Positions 22,691-33,300 of a DNA stretch of 64,000 nucleotides are shown piece by piece. A model generated the notes under the pieces. That model was not told the DNA's origin. It saw nothing but the letters and a program-made list of their open reading frames with translations, and made no database searches. The DNA comes from Brachionus plicatilis (taxonomy: Eukaryota; Rotifera; Eurotatoria; Ploima; Brachionidae), in contig QEOQ01000246.1 of NCBI GenBank assembly GCA_010279815.1, forward strand, positions 270,317 to 334,316. Direction: 5' to 3'. Made by a program: the position numbers and the translations under genes. Numbering within the stretch: the stretch's first letter is position 1; the number at the start of each line of letters is the position of its first letter.

Positions 22691-23497
22691 TATTTTTATT
22701 AAAATAAAAAAATTAAAAATTAAAAAAAAATACAATAAGTTAATTATTATAAATAAATTAAAGAAAACATAGTTTCAGATTCTAATTCTTGAGAATTTAA
22801 TTTTACTAATATAGAGTTGTTTAAAAGATATGAGAAAAAGATGATTTGATTTTTTATATCTATTTTTAAAAAAAATAAAAAAAAATTAAAATAAATTAAA
22901 ATAAAATTAATCATGACAAACGTTTTGCAGACATAAACTAAATTCTTAATTAGAATTAAGCCGAGTAAACTTAGGGACAATAATTTAGAGATAAATTGAA
23001 TAGAAAAGAAAAGAAGGAATTAACACTTTTTTTTTAGATAATTCGGAAAAGTGAACACATTAAAGCAAAAAGTGACATATATTGAGTAAAGGAAAATTGA
23101 TTGATTAGAGAGAAAAAGTAGCGACAAGATAAGTTGTATTTGAAAAGAAAAAGTTTCAATAGTGTCAGCTTATCTAGGCAATGCCGTGGACAAATGTTGG
23201 GTATAAAATGGACTACCAAGTTAGAAAAAGAGAGAGACAAAGAAAAGAAAACACAAAAATTAGTTGAGTGTTAATATTGAAGTGAGCTCTAATTAATCAT
23301 CGAGTGATATATATTCTATTAGATAATAATTTAATTGAAATATTTGCAATTAAATCTTAATACCAAACATTTAATACCTCTAAATAGATTTATCGTTCAT
23401 TTGTGATAACTTGTTTGCCCAAAACAAAATAAATATATAAAAAAAAACTGTTTTCTGAAAACCTCACTAAAAAAACAGAACAAAATCAACAATCATC

Positions 23498-24481
23498 ATG
23501 GAATCACCAGAATTTTCAATAAAATCAAATTTATCTTTTGATTCACCAGTTTCATTTGGCGATAGACCAAAACGATCATTTAAAAGATCTTGTTTAAAAA
23601 TGGCATTTGATTTGATTCAACATTCACCCATGTCAATGCAAATATCAACTTTGTCAAAGGACCCAATGCATTCCTGTGGATCTACTTCATCTGAACAGAG
23701 CGAAGATGATGATTCAAGTCAAGCAACACACTTGGATGAATCGTTTTCGTTTAGATCCATTGACAATGACTCATCAATATGTTTGTATGATGACTTGGAA
23801 GTCAACTGTGAATTGTCAGTGATTCACGATTCATCTAAACACTCAAACAATATAACAAGAAATGATTTTTTGAAATTTGATCACATAAATGAATCGAACG
23901 GAAGATTAATTGGCGACATGAGCCGTGAACACACATTGCCAATTTTGACCAAATCTAGACACAGTGATCTTGCTTCGATTGACTCTAATACTTTGGCAGA
24001 TCTTGTAAATGGACACTACAATGACAAGATCAGCAAATACATCATTTTGGATGCAAGATATCCATATGAGTACAATGGTGGTCACATAAATGGAGCACAC
24101 AATGCCTTTGACAGAAAACAAATAATGGACCATCTTTTCAATGAAGCAACTCAAAATGATAAGCCAGTAATAGTTGTTTTTCATTGTGAATTTTCGGCAG
24201 AGCGTGGACCAAGACTAATGAGAGAATTTAGAGACAAAGATCGCACTTTAAATCAACACAACTATCCGAATTTGTTTTATCCAGAGATTTATCTTCTAGA
24301 AGGTGGATACAAAATGTTCTATGAAAAACACGATCAGCTATGTGAGCCTAGATCTTATTTGCCAATGTTACATGATCAACACAGAAGTGCAATGAAGTTT
24401 TTCAGAAAAAAGTCCAAATCATGGGAAATAGAGACTCGAAAATCAAAGTTTATCAACAAAACAAAATTAAATTTTATCTAA
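23498..24481 (+). CDS. CDC25: CDC25-type dual-specificity phosphatase, left copy
   Basis: CDC25 removes inhibitory phosphates from cyclin-dependent kinases and drives entry into mitosis or meiosis. Single open frame of 327 aa, no introns. The C-terminal half is a rhodanese-type catalytic domain: ILDARYPYEYNGGHI, then the active-site loop HCEFSAERGPR with catalytic Cys about residue 230 and Arg 236 (the C-x5-R signature), then LLEGGYKMFY. The N-terminal half is Ser- and Asp-rich with several Ser-Pro sites and looks regulatory. It is shorter than vertebrate CDC25 (about 470-570 aa). AATAAA-type poly(A) signals lie at about 24615. The protein is identical to the right copy at 27800-28783. Lack of introns where neighbours have many suggests a retrogene origin or intron loss; that is inference. 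Confidence 0.93.
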   Translation: MESPEFSIKSNLSFDSPVSFGDRPKRSFKRSCLKMAFDLIQHSPMSMQISTLSKDPMHSCGSTSSEQSEDDDSSQATHLDESFSFRSIDNDSSICLYDDLEVNCELSVIHDSSKHSNNITRNDFLKFDHINESNGRLIGDMSREHTLPILTKSRHSDLASIDSNTLADLVNGHYNDKISKYIILDARYPYEYNGGHINGAHNAFDRKQIMDHLFNEATQNDKPVIVVFHCEFSAERGPRLMREFRDKDRTLNQHNYPNLFYPEIYLLEGGYKMFYEKHDQLCEPRSYLPMLHDQHRSAMKFFRKKSKSWEIETRKSKFINKTKLNFI

Positions 24482-25179
24482 ATAATCTTACCATCCATAT
24501 TTTTGAATTTTCTTAATATTTTGATTAAAAGAATTTAATCACAAATTAACTTGCGACAAAAAATTTTTTCATTTTTACATTCATACATTTTTATGTGCCA
24601 TTTCATATGAAAATAATAAATAAATTTTATTAATAGTAATTTTTTGTTTATTCTTTTACAGTTTATCAATAATATTCAACTTTTTAAACTAATTTATGTT
24701 TTAAGATCAAAAACTTAGACGACTTGCATATTATATTTATTGAATCCTTTTTATCAACACGTCAAAAAATCAGAACCTATTCTATCTTAAACTTCTCTCA
24801 GTCTTCAATGACTTTTTAAGTTGAGTAACAATCAATTTGATTAACATGTTAAACTTCTTATTTAAATAAATTTTTAAATACATTAATTGTTTTTGGATTT
24901 TTTGCTCCTTTTATTACCTTATGAAAACTTTCTAAAAAATATATATTATTTCTATAAACGATCCTAATATGAGAAAAAAATTTACTTTGAAAGATTTTTA
25001 ATAAATAAGAAAAAGTTTATGAAGAAAAGGGAATGTTTCCAAAAACCAAGATATAAAGACAGAATTTAACATTTTAGCATTTTTTTTTTCTTTTTCTTTT
25101 TTCTCTTTTCTTTTTACTTCTATATTTTTTGTTTTAAATGAATTATTTATTGCATTCTTTTTATCAACTTTTATCAAAG

Positions 25180-26165
25180 GTCCTACAAGATGCAGTGTTA
25201 AGTCCTTTACTATTTTCGATTTATATAAAAGACATGCTTCGATACAGAATATCTATTAATAAATGATTTTTATGCTAGTTTAAGCTTTTAAAAAGAAATT
25301 AAATCAAAAATTAAAATTCGTTTCTATTTATTTTAATCAAAAAATATAGAAGTAGATTTTTTGAATGTTATTGTTTTTATTAAAAATAAAATTAGACACT
25401 AAATCTTCCGCAAAAAAGTAGTTAATAACTTTGTTTTTTGTTATATTTAGTTAGTTTGTCATTTATTTAAATCGAAAATAGTAAAAGACTTAATGGTAAA
25501 ATCTGCAAAAGTCTGCAAAAAATTATCCACCCAAAATAGCATCATTTCGATGGTGTGCACTCTGCAATGTGCATTTTTATATTGCAGAGTTTATTTTTTT
25601 ATTTAACAAAGTATGTTTAATCCAAAAATGTGTCTCTGCATTACTTCTATTAAGAAATAGCAATTTATTTAATAGTTTTAATTTAATTTGATCATTTTGC
25701 GCATCAAACATTGAGCATAAACTTCAGTTTATTTAGACAACTTTTGACACTAACTGGTCTATAATCTTTAGGATCCGGGCTATTCGCTTTTTATTGGGTA
25801 TCATGGTTATTCTCCATGAGCCTGGTAGCATTTTTGATCTCGAAGATAAGTCCAGAATTATATTTTTAAATTCATCAGAGGCACTTACCAAGCACAAATT
25901 AAGGATTTTATCAGGACTTGTTGCTGAATTAATATTTAATTACTTTATCGAATGCTCTAGATCTGAAATAATGAAGCAAATATTGAAATATTATTTGATA
26001 GATTTATTTGTAAAAACTTTATTGATAAAAATTCTAAATCTAATAAACCATTATGGAATAAAATAAAATAAATTTAGAATTACTATTTCCTTTTCTAAAA
26101 CTATTAAATTTCTGGGTATGTACTGTGATTAAAGTCTTTGCTTTGATAAACAGAAAAATAATTAA
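25180..26165 (+). mobile_element. Decayed non-LTR retrotransposon pieces
   Basis: At 25180-25266 the plus strand reads VLQDAVLSPLLFSIYIKDM then soon a stop. This closely resembles the reverse-transcriptase motif G-V-P-Q-G-S-V-L-S-P-L-L-F-x-I-Y-I-N-D. At 26085-26160 it reads SKTIKFLGMYCD-stop-SLCFDKQ, resembling the RT thumb motif K-F-L-G-V-x-x-D-x-x-L-x-F. Both lie in the same orientation and order expected for one element, but the catalytic centre between them is not visible. It is clearly dead. Confidence 0.55.
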
Positions 26166-26736
26166 AGACTAATTGCATCAAAAGAATATAATAAAAATTT
26201 TCACTTTAAAATATTGGAAGCTAAGTCATAATAATTAGCTAGTCTTTACAAAAACTAATTCGCTCAATTCTTGATGATAATTATTTTCCATGTATTAACA
26301 AATGATATTGTTTTTTATTTTTTACTAATTAATTAATTTTGGGTTTCGCCAGGGTTTGTCTGAATAGCTTTAGCCTTCGTTTAAACCCTCTTGTCACGAT
26401 AAAATGTAAAAAATTTAGCGAAATTTTTTAGAAAATTATTATTTAAAAAATAATTAAAAATTAAAACAAAAAAAGAAAAAAAATATTAAAATTTTTAACT
26501 GAAATGAGTTTGATTCGAATAAAACGATTTACAATTGGCCGTTAACACTTCTAACCATAAATTTTATTAAAAATACCATAAATTTTATAAATTATAATAA
26601 AAGAAAAGAAAATACAACAAATTTATTATATTATCATCAAATAAAAGAAATAAGTGACAAATTTATTTAAAAATTATCAAATTCATTAAAGATAAATCAG
26701 ATTCATTAGAAAAATGATAAACTCATTTTTTTTTTG

Positions 26737-27069
26737 TTATTTGCGCAATAATAATACAATTTTTTTGTAAAGGCTTGCCGCAAGTGTCACATAATTTACT
26801 AACACTGTCATCAAATCTTGGTCTTTGTCGTCTTGAAATTTAAATATGGAACTTCCACCGTGAATTTGCCCATTTGCTATTTGCTTTTGCATTTCGTCAA
26901 TGTTGTCAAATTCTGAAAAGAATTGGTATGTGACAGCTTTGCTTCGAAGTTTTAAGTTAGACTTAGTCTTTACAATTGACACGTCAAGTTTCTCAGCGTC
27001 AAACAGAGTCGCTTCAACAGGATTACCTAAGGATCTTTCAGATGATTGAGTTTTTGGTTCTTCAGACAT
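26737..27069 (-). CDS. Small hypothetical protein in the palindrome spacer
   Basis: A 110-codon frame beginning MSEEPKTQSSERSLG. Its composition is like real protein, not an AT-rich accident, for about the first 90 residues (FFSEFDNIDEMQKQIANG, SSIFKFQDDKDQDLM). It is mostly hydrophilic, with no signal peptide or known motif that I recognise. A possible donor (TTA|GTAAAT) follows DLMTVL, so the last ~16 residues may be read-through of an intron with further exons I could not identify. A repeat tail lies about 30 bp upstream. Function unknown. Confidence 0.45.
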   Translation of the reverse strand: MSEEPKTQSSERSLGNPVEATLFDAEKLDVSIVKTKSNLKLRSKAVTYQFFSEFDNIDEMQKQIANGQIHGGSSIFKFQDDKDQDLMTVLVNYVTLAASLYKKIVLLLRK

Positions 27070-27100
27070 TTTTAAGAAATAGGATAAAAATCATGATTAC

Positions 27101-27165
27101 TATTTATTTTTATTTATTTATTTATCTGTTTTCTGTACCGAGCTAGAGCTCCTTCAGAATAAGTT
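27101..27165 (-). mobile_element. Repeat with 3' hairpin and AAAT tail, copy D
   Basis: On the minus strand it reads CTGAAGGAGCTCTAGCTCGG then TACAGAAAACAGATAAATAAATAAATA. The GAGC/GCTC inverted pair forms a short hairpin, followed by the tail, as in copies A, B, C and E. Its upstream body is not clear. Confidence 0.5.
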
Positions 27166-27799
27166 AAAAAATAAAATAAAAATAGAATTAATGTTAATAA
27201 AATGAGTTAAAAAAAAAAAAAAGATTAAGTAATTTGTGAATGTGATTTATCGATGACTTGATTAGAAAATGTTTAATTAGTTTTATAAATTTTTTTGAAA
27301 TTTTTGTAGGAGGATTTAATTTTTTCAATGCCAAAGTTTAAAATTATACAAAAACCAACAAGTGATCATATCAAGGACTCCAACGACAAAAAAAATTGCA
27401 GATAATATGAAATTTGATAATTATTTAGCGGTTTAGTTATTCAAAATTTAGTACAAGATAATGTTGTTAATTTTATCGTATTTAACGTTTATTTATATTC
27501 TAAAAGTCTGATTATTTGACGTGTTGATAAAAAGGATTCAATAAATATAATATGCAAGTCGTCTAAGTTTTTGATCTTAAAACATAAATTAGTTTAAAAA
27601 GTTGAATATTATTGATAAACTGTAAAAGAATAAACAAAAAATTACTATTAATAAAATTTATTTATTATTTTCATATGAAATGGCACATAAAAATGTATGA
27701 ATGTAAAAATGAAAAAATTTTTTGTCGCAAGTTAATTTGTGATTAAATTCTTTTAATCAAAATATTAAGAAAATTCAAAAATATGGATGGTAAGATTAT

Positions 27800-28783
27800 T
27801 TAGATAAAATTTAATTTTGTTTTGTTGATAAACTTTGATTTTCGAGTCTCTATTTCCCATGATTTGGACTTTTTTCTGAAAAACTTCATTGCACTTCTGT
27901 GTTGATCATGTAACATTGGCAAATAAGATCTAGGCTCACATAGCTGATCGTGTTTTTCATAGAACATTTTGTATCCACCTTCTAGAAGATAAATCTCTGG
28001 ATAAAACAAATTCGGATAGTTGTGTTGATTTAAAGTGCGATCTTTGTCTCTAAATTCTCTCATTAGTCTTGGTCCACGCTCTGCCGAAAATTCACAATGA
28101 AAAACAACTATTACTGGCTTATCATTTTGAGTTGCTTCATTGAAAAGATGGTCCATTATTTGTTTTCTGTCAAAGGCATTGTGTGCTCCATTTATGTGAC
28201 CACCATTGTACTCATATGGATATCTTGCATCCAAAATGATGTATTTGCTGATCTTGTCATTGTAGTGTCCATTTACAAGATCTGCCAAAGTATTAGAGTC
28301 AATCGAAGCAAGATCACTGTGTCTAGATTTGGTCAAAATTGGCAATGTGTGTTCACGGCTCATGTCGCCAATTAATCTTCCGTTCGATTCATTTATGTGA
28401 TCAAATTTCAAAAAATCATTTCTTGTTATATTGTTTGAGTGTTTAGATGAATCGTGAATCACTGACAATTCACAGTTGACTTCCAAGTCATCATACAAAC
28501 ATATTGATGAGTCATTGTCAATGGATCTAAACGAAAACGATTCATCCAAGTGTGTTGCTTGACTTGAATCATCATCTTCGCTCTGTTCAGATGAAGTAGA
28601 TCCACAGGAATGCATTGGGTCCTTTGACAAAGTTGATATTTGCATTGACATGGGTGAATGTTGAATCAAATCAAATGCCATTTTTAAACAAGATCTTTTA
28701 AATGATCGTTTTGGTCTATCGCCAAATGAAACTGGTGAATCAAAAGACAAATTTGATTTTATTGAAAATTCTGGTGATTCCAT
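27800..28783 (-). CDS. CDC25: CDC25-type dual-specificity phosphatase, right copy
   Basis: Same 327-aa protein as the left copy, residue for residue, on the opposite strand, with the active-site loop HCEFSAERGPR intact. It lies about 1.5 kb downstream of the SPEF2 stop codon, in the same direction, so its promoter is within the right arm. The flank upstream of the start differs from the left copy in a patch (about 29041-29190), so the two copies could be regulated differently. If both are expressed the animal has a double dose of the same enzyme. The alternative is that one copy is an assembly error, but the derived left arm, with its own insertion and deletion, argues against that. Confidence 0.92.
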   Translation of the reverse strand: MESPEFSIKSNLSFDSPVSFGDRPKRSFKRSCLKMAFDLIQHSPMSMQISTLSKDPMHSCGSTSSEQSEDDDSSQATHLDESFSFRSIDNDSSICLYDDLEVNCELSVIHDSSKHSNNITRNDFLKFDHINESNGRLIGDMSREHTLPILTKSRHSDLASIDSNTLADLVNGHYNDKISKYIILDARYPYEYNGGHINGAHNAFDRKQIMDHLFNEATQNDKPVIVVFHCEFSAERGPRLMREFRDKDRTLNQHNYPNLFYPEIYLLEGGYKMFYEKHDQLCEPRSYLPMLHDQHRSAMKFFRKKSKSWEIETRKSKFINKTKLNFI

Positions 28784-29587
28784 GATGATTGTTGATTTTG
28801 TTCTGTTTTTTTAGTGAGGTTTTCAGAAAACAGTTTTTTTTTATATATTTATTTTGTTTTGGGCAAACAAGTTATCACAAATGAACGATAAATCTATTTA
28901 GAGGTATTAAATGTTTGGTATTAAGATTTAATTGCAAATATTTCAATTAAATTATTATCTAATAGAATATATATCACTCGATGATTAATTAGAGCTCACT
29001 TCAATATTAACACTCAACTAATTTTTGTGTTTTCTTTTCTTTGTCTCTCTATTTTTCTAACTTGGTAGTCCATTTTATACCCAACATTTGTCTACGGCAT
29101 TGCCTAGATAAGCTGACACTAGTTTTACTTTTTCTTTTCAAATACAACTTATCTTGTCGCTATTTTCTCTCTAATCAATCAATTTTCCTTTACTCAATAT
29201 ATGTCACTTTTTGCTTTAATGTGTTCACTTTTCCGAATTATCTAAAAAAAAAGTGTTAATTCCTTCTTTTCTTTTCTATTCAATTTATCTCTAAATTATT
29301 GTCCCTAAGTTTACTCGGCTTAATTCTAATTAAGAATTTAGTTTATGTCTGCAAAACGTTTGTCATGATTAATTTTATTTTAATTTATTTTAATTTTTTT
29401 TTATTTTTTTTAAAAATAGATATAAAAAATCAAATCATCTTTTTCTCATATCTTTTAAACAACTCTATATTAGTAAAATTAAATTCTCAAGAATTAGAAT
29501 CTGAAACTATGTTTTCTTTAATTTATTTATAATAATTAACTTATTGTATTTTTTTTTAATTTTTAATTTTTTTATTTTAATAAAAAT

Positions 29588-29617
29588 AACCCTGAAGGGG
29601 CGAAAGCCCAAAGGTTT
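29588..29617 (+). repeat. GGGC-GAAA-GCCC hairpin (right arm)
   Basis: Mirror copy of the hairpin at 22662-22690, unchanged between the arms. It lies about 0.8 kb upstream of the right CDC25 start. Confidence 0.4.
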
Positions 29618-30313
29618 TAACAAAAAAAATAAAAAGTAATACCATTCTATTTTCGAACAGTATTCGACAAAGTGTTTCACTGCATTGTGAAATTTCATTA
29701 AATTTTTCCAATACCAAAAGTTAAATATTTTTTTGCTTAATTGTTTACCCTTTCATTTAGAATAATCGCCTTGTTGTAAATTTAAAAATTTAAAATTGAA
29801 TTAAGTCTATAAACATACATTCAAATTGAAATAGTATAAAACATACTATTTCAATTTATTTTTTGTTGATTTTATTTATCTTTTACTCTATATTATTTTT
29901 TTTTCCAATTTGAAGAATTTCAGTCTTGTTCAAATAACCAAATAATAAATTAATAAATAAATAATAGCTTAATTTATTTTTTTAAATACTTATGTGAAAA
30001 TAATTTATTTTAACAAAATTCAAGCATATTTAGTTTTAATATTCATTTCATACATTGAAAATAGAATAAATTTTTTAATATTATTTTTTGATGGATAGAA
30101 GCTAATTTAAATTTACTTCACGCTACTTAATCTTGTTTACTTTTTTTCATTAAATGAATAATTGAAATTAGTTCTTAGACTAAATATGGAAATTTTTTTA
30201 AGAAAATCGTTATTTAAAATTTATTTATTATTTTACTTAAAATTTATTGAATACAAAAATATTTTTTTAAATTTTATAATTGATTTTAAAAATTTTAATT
30301 TGAAAATAAAAAA

Positions 30314-33300
30314 TTATTCAGGACTTTTTCTGTCTTGATTTAGACAATCTGCATCCTCCTGCATTACGAACAAATTTCTAAAATCCGGTGCTCTAAATCG
30401 TGTACACACTGAAATCATTTCACATAAGACCGGATGTGCGATCAATTTAGAAAATAGAGCCGAATTTGTATTTTCTTCATCATTTACTTCATCAAATATT
30501 GTTTGAATTCTTTGCTTTATTTTAAAAAAATTATTTATTTAGATCTAAAAATAAGTGAAAAAATTTACATGAGACATAAAATCTTCTGGATCTTCAGTCT
30601 GAGCAAAGCGATGAGTGTCACCATGCTGTCTTTCTCCATGATGAAATACTCTATACAAGGCCTCGATAGAAACTACTTGATCTTCTGGATATACTTCAGT
30701 TTGAGCAGATAAAAGATTTAAACTTTCATATTCAGGTCTTTAATTGAATAAAAATAATATTTTTGCTAAACCAAAAAATTTCTATTACGTATTAAAAGCA
30801 GGGGCTTTCATGGTTATCTTAGGTTCTCTTCGAGGCATGGGTACTTCTTGGGACAGACTGAGCGCTCTCAACAATCCATCATACGGATCTGATACGGCTG
30901 ACATGTACAACAGCATGGTCTTGTAATCCAATCTATCTTCAGGTGGAGTATTGGCCTTTCCGGTAAAATTAGGCAAAGTGGGCGTTTTGGTTGCGAATAA
31001 CTCGAACCAAAAATTGGTCAAGTGAAAATGTCGATCATACATGTGTGGATGAGTCGGATCTTCTGGTGTCATTGGTTTTTCTAAATGAAACCATAATGGA
31101 GTCTAATTTAAAAAAAAATTAAATTAAGAATATTAAATTGAAAAGTCAACTTGTAAAAATAAGCTTTTGTTCATGTAACCAGTATTGCCTTTATCAACTG
31201 ATCTGTAAAGTTTTAATTGATCCAGTAATTGAGTCTGAGTGGGATATGGCCAAGGTGATGAAGCTGCTAATAACCAATGGCGCCAGTCGATAAATTCAGA
31301 CCCACTTGCCATCATTTTTGCCAAGGCATCAACCTTGAAAGACAATAAATGAAACACTTTTAAAATTTTTATTTTCACATTTTTTTTTATTTTAAACTTT
31401 CATTTTTTTAGCTTATTTACTTTATTTTGATTCTTTTTTTATCTCATTTTATTAGCTTTAATTTTATTTAATTTTTATATTTTTTTTTTTTATTTTTTTT
31501 TAAACTTATTCTGAAGGAGCTTTAGCTCGGTAAAGAAAACAAATAAATAAATAAATAAAATAGAAACCTGCTGGGAAGTCATACTTGACCATTGGTCAGG
31601 TAAAATTTCTGTTCCGTAATTTAGTAAAATTAAATCGTTGAATATTTCAGTAAAAGTTTTGATGGCTACAAGACCTTCGGGAGCAACCTGTTTAAATTGA
31701 TTGAATATTTTGTATAATGATTCAATGGTAAAGTGTTCAAGAGTGACACTTTCGATAGGATCAGGCCTAGGTGGCGGCGTAGGCGTCCGAAGAACAACTA
31801 CATCGTTATTTATATAAAACTCATCTTGTTCTAGAACTAGTTCTTTTTTGATTTTTTGCTTATTTTCAATGCAGTATTTAATGTAATTGCACAAATGTTT
31901 GATCGATTCTATTTCTCGATTAAATCTGTCACCCAATTTATCATTCATTATTTTATACGTCTCTTCTCCTTTTTGTTTGAGTTCATTTATTTTTTTGTAA
32001 GCTATAGCTTTGATCAAGCTCAGACGAGATCTAAACACCATCTCTTCTTTTTTCAGCGCGGCAAGATATTCTTTTTTTATGCGTTCCTTCAAAAGTTTAT
32101 TCGGATCTTCTTCTTGTTTTTTGAATTCAGGTGCTTAGGTTAAATAATAAAAATAAAGAGTAGAATTTTTATTAGAGTTGAATTAAATTGTGTCAAAAAA
32201 GCCTCTCATGGTATTTTGATGTTTTATAAAGGAAAAAGGATTTTTGTCAAATTTTTAATTTTTATTTAAAAAAAAAGCATAATTTTAGATTTTGTTCAAA
32301 ATTTGAGACCTTGAAATTGGTAGTTAAATATTGAGGACAAAAAAAGAAAGCAAAGCTTAAAATAATAAATTGTGAAAGTTTTTAACTCAAAATTCTTTTA
32401 ATAAATAAATAAATTAATAATATATTAATAATAAATTAATTTCACTTAAATACTAAATTTTAATGATTAAACTAAGTAGAAAAAAATATAAATAAATTCT
32501 TGATTGCCAAATTTTAATGATCATGATAAAAATTGAAAAATTTAAAATAATAAGAAATTTAATCCAAAGTAGTTTTTTTCTTAGAGACATGTTTTGCATG
32601 AAAATGTACGTCTATATTTGATTTGATTATTAAAAATTTTTTTAAAAAATACTTTTTGATCATGATCATTGAAATATTATCATAAACTACGATTTACCAA
32701 CAATTTTTAAAAGTCTCTTTTTTTATTCTTTTCGATGTATCGTTAAGCCATAAAAGCTAACAATTCCATTTAAAGGGATAGACATTTTTTCTGTGAATTT
32801 TAATTTAAACTCAATTTCATCAATATTTTTAACATTACACTAGCAAAATTTAAACGATGATTAAAAAAAATCGAAAAAGATGATTAATTTAAAATATACT
32901 TTATATAATGAAAAGTAAAGTTTCAAATGTAAAGCTTACAAGAAATAGCTTTTGGTATTAATTTATCTTGAAGAAAATTTTTTTTATTTAATATATTAAA
33001 TTTTTTAAACAATACTAATAAGAATTTACCTTTTTATTTTTAATTAGTTTTTATCTTTAAAATTTTTACAAATTAATAAAAAAACATTGTTTAATAGCAA
33101 AAGTAAAAAAATTGAGTGTACTTAATTTTTTCATTTGACATTTTTTAAAAAAATTTGTATCAATATTTTTTTGTAGCATGATCTGCTTAGAAATCAAAAA
33201 TCAATTCTTGATATCCAAAGTCTAAAAAGTATATTATTTGCGTTAAATTTTCCTAAATTTTCTACCATTTTAGAATTTTTATGAATTTCGATTCATAGAA

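Larger units (their letters stand above)
21619..24773 (+). repeat. Left arm of the large inverted duplication
   Basis: Reverse-complement match to 27508-30515. Coordinates of paired positions sum to 52,281 from the CDC25 start through the inner edge, so there is no indel over that part. The outer edge begins exactly at the first bases of a SPEF2-type exon (CAAAGAATTC). This arm carries an extra ~235-bp repeat insertion (about 21692-21925) and lacks ~90 bp of exon, which together account for the 147-bp length difference. The coding part and the 3' flank look identical by eye; a patch upstream of the gene differs. Confidence 0.93.
24774..27507. other. Spacer between the inverted arms
   Basis: 2.73 kb of AT-rich sequence unique to the centre of the palindrome-like structure. 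It contains two decayed reverse-transcriptase pieces (about 25180-25266 and 26085-26160), a 3'-hairpin repeat tail (27101-27165) and a small unidentified minus-strand coding frame (27069-26737). A 90-codon plus-strand frame at 25794-26066 has no recognisable features. Confidence 0.6.
27508..30515 (-). repeat. Right arm of the large inverted duplication
   Basis: Mirror of 21619-24773. It contains the right CDC25 gene and the intact last exon of SPEF2 at its outer edge. Because the exon here is intact and continues into the rest of SPEF2, this arm holds the original arrangement and the left arm is the derived copy. Confidence 0.93.

Noticed and set aside
22581..22980. Short frames in the CDC25 upstream region, mirrored at 29299-29698
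   Set aside because: Ile/Phe/Lys-rich AT sequence typical of chance frames; mirrored only by the duplication.
23906..24184. 92-codon antisense frame inside CDC25, repeated at 28097-28375
   Set aside because: It appears twice only because the gene is duplicated; it is the mirror frame of the catalytic domain.
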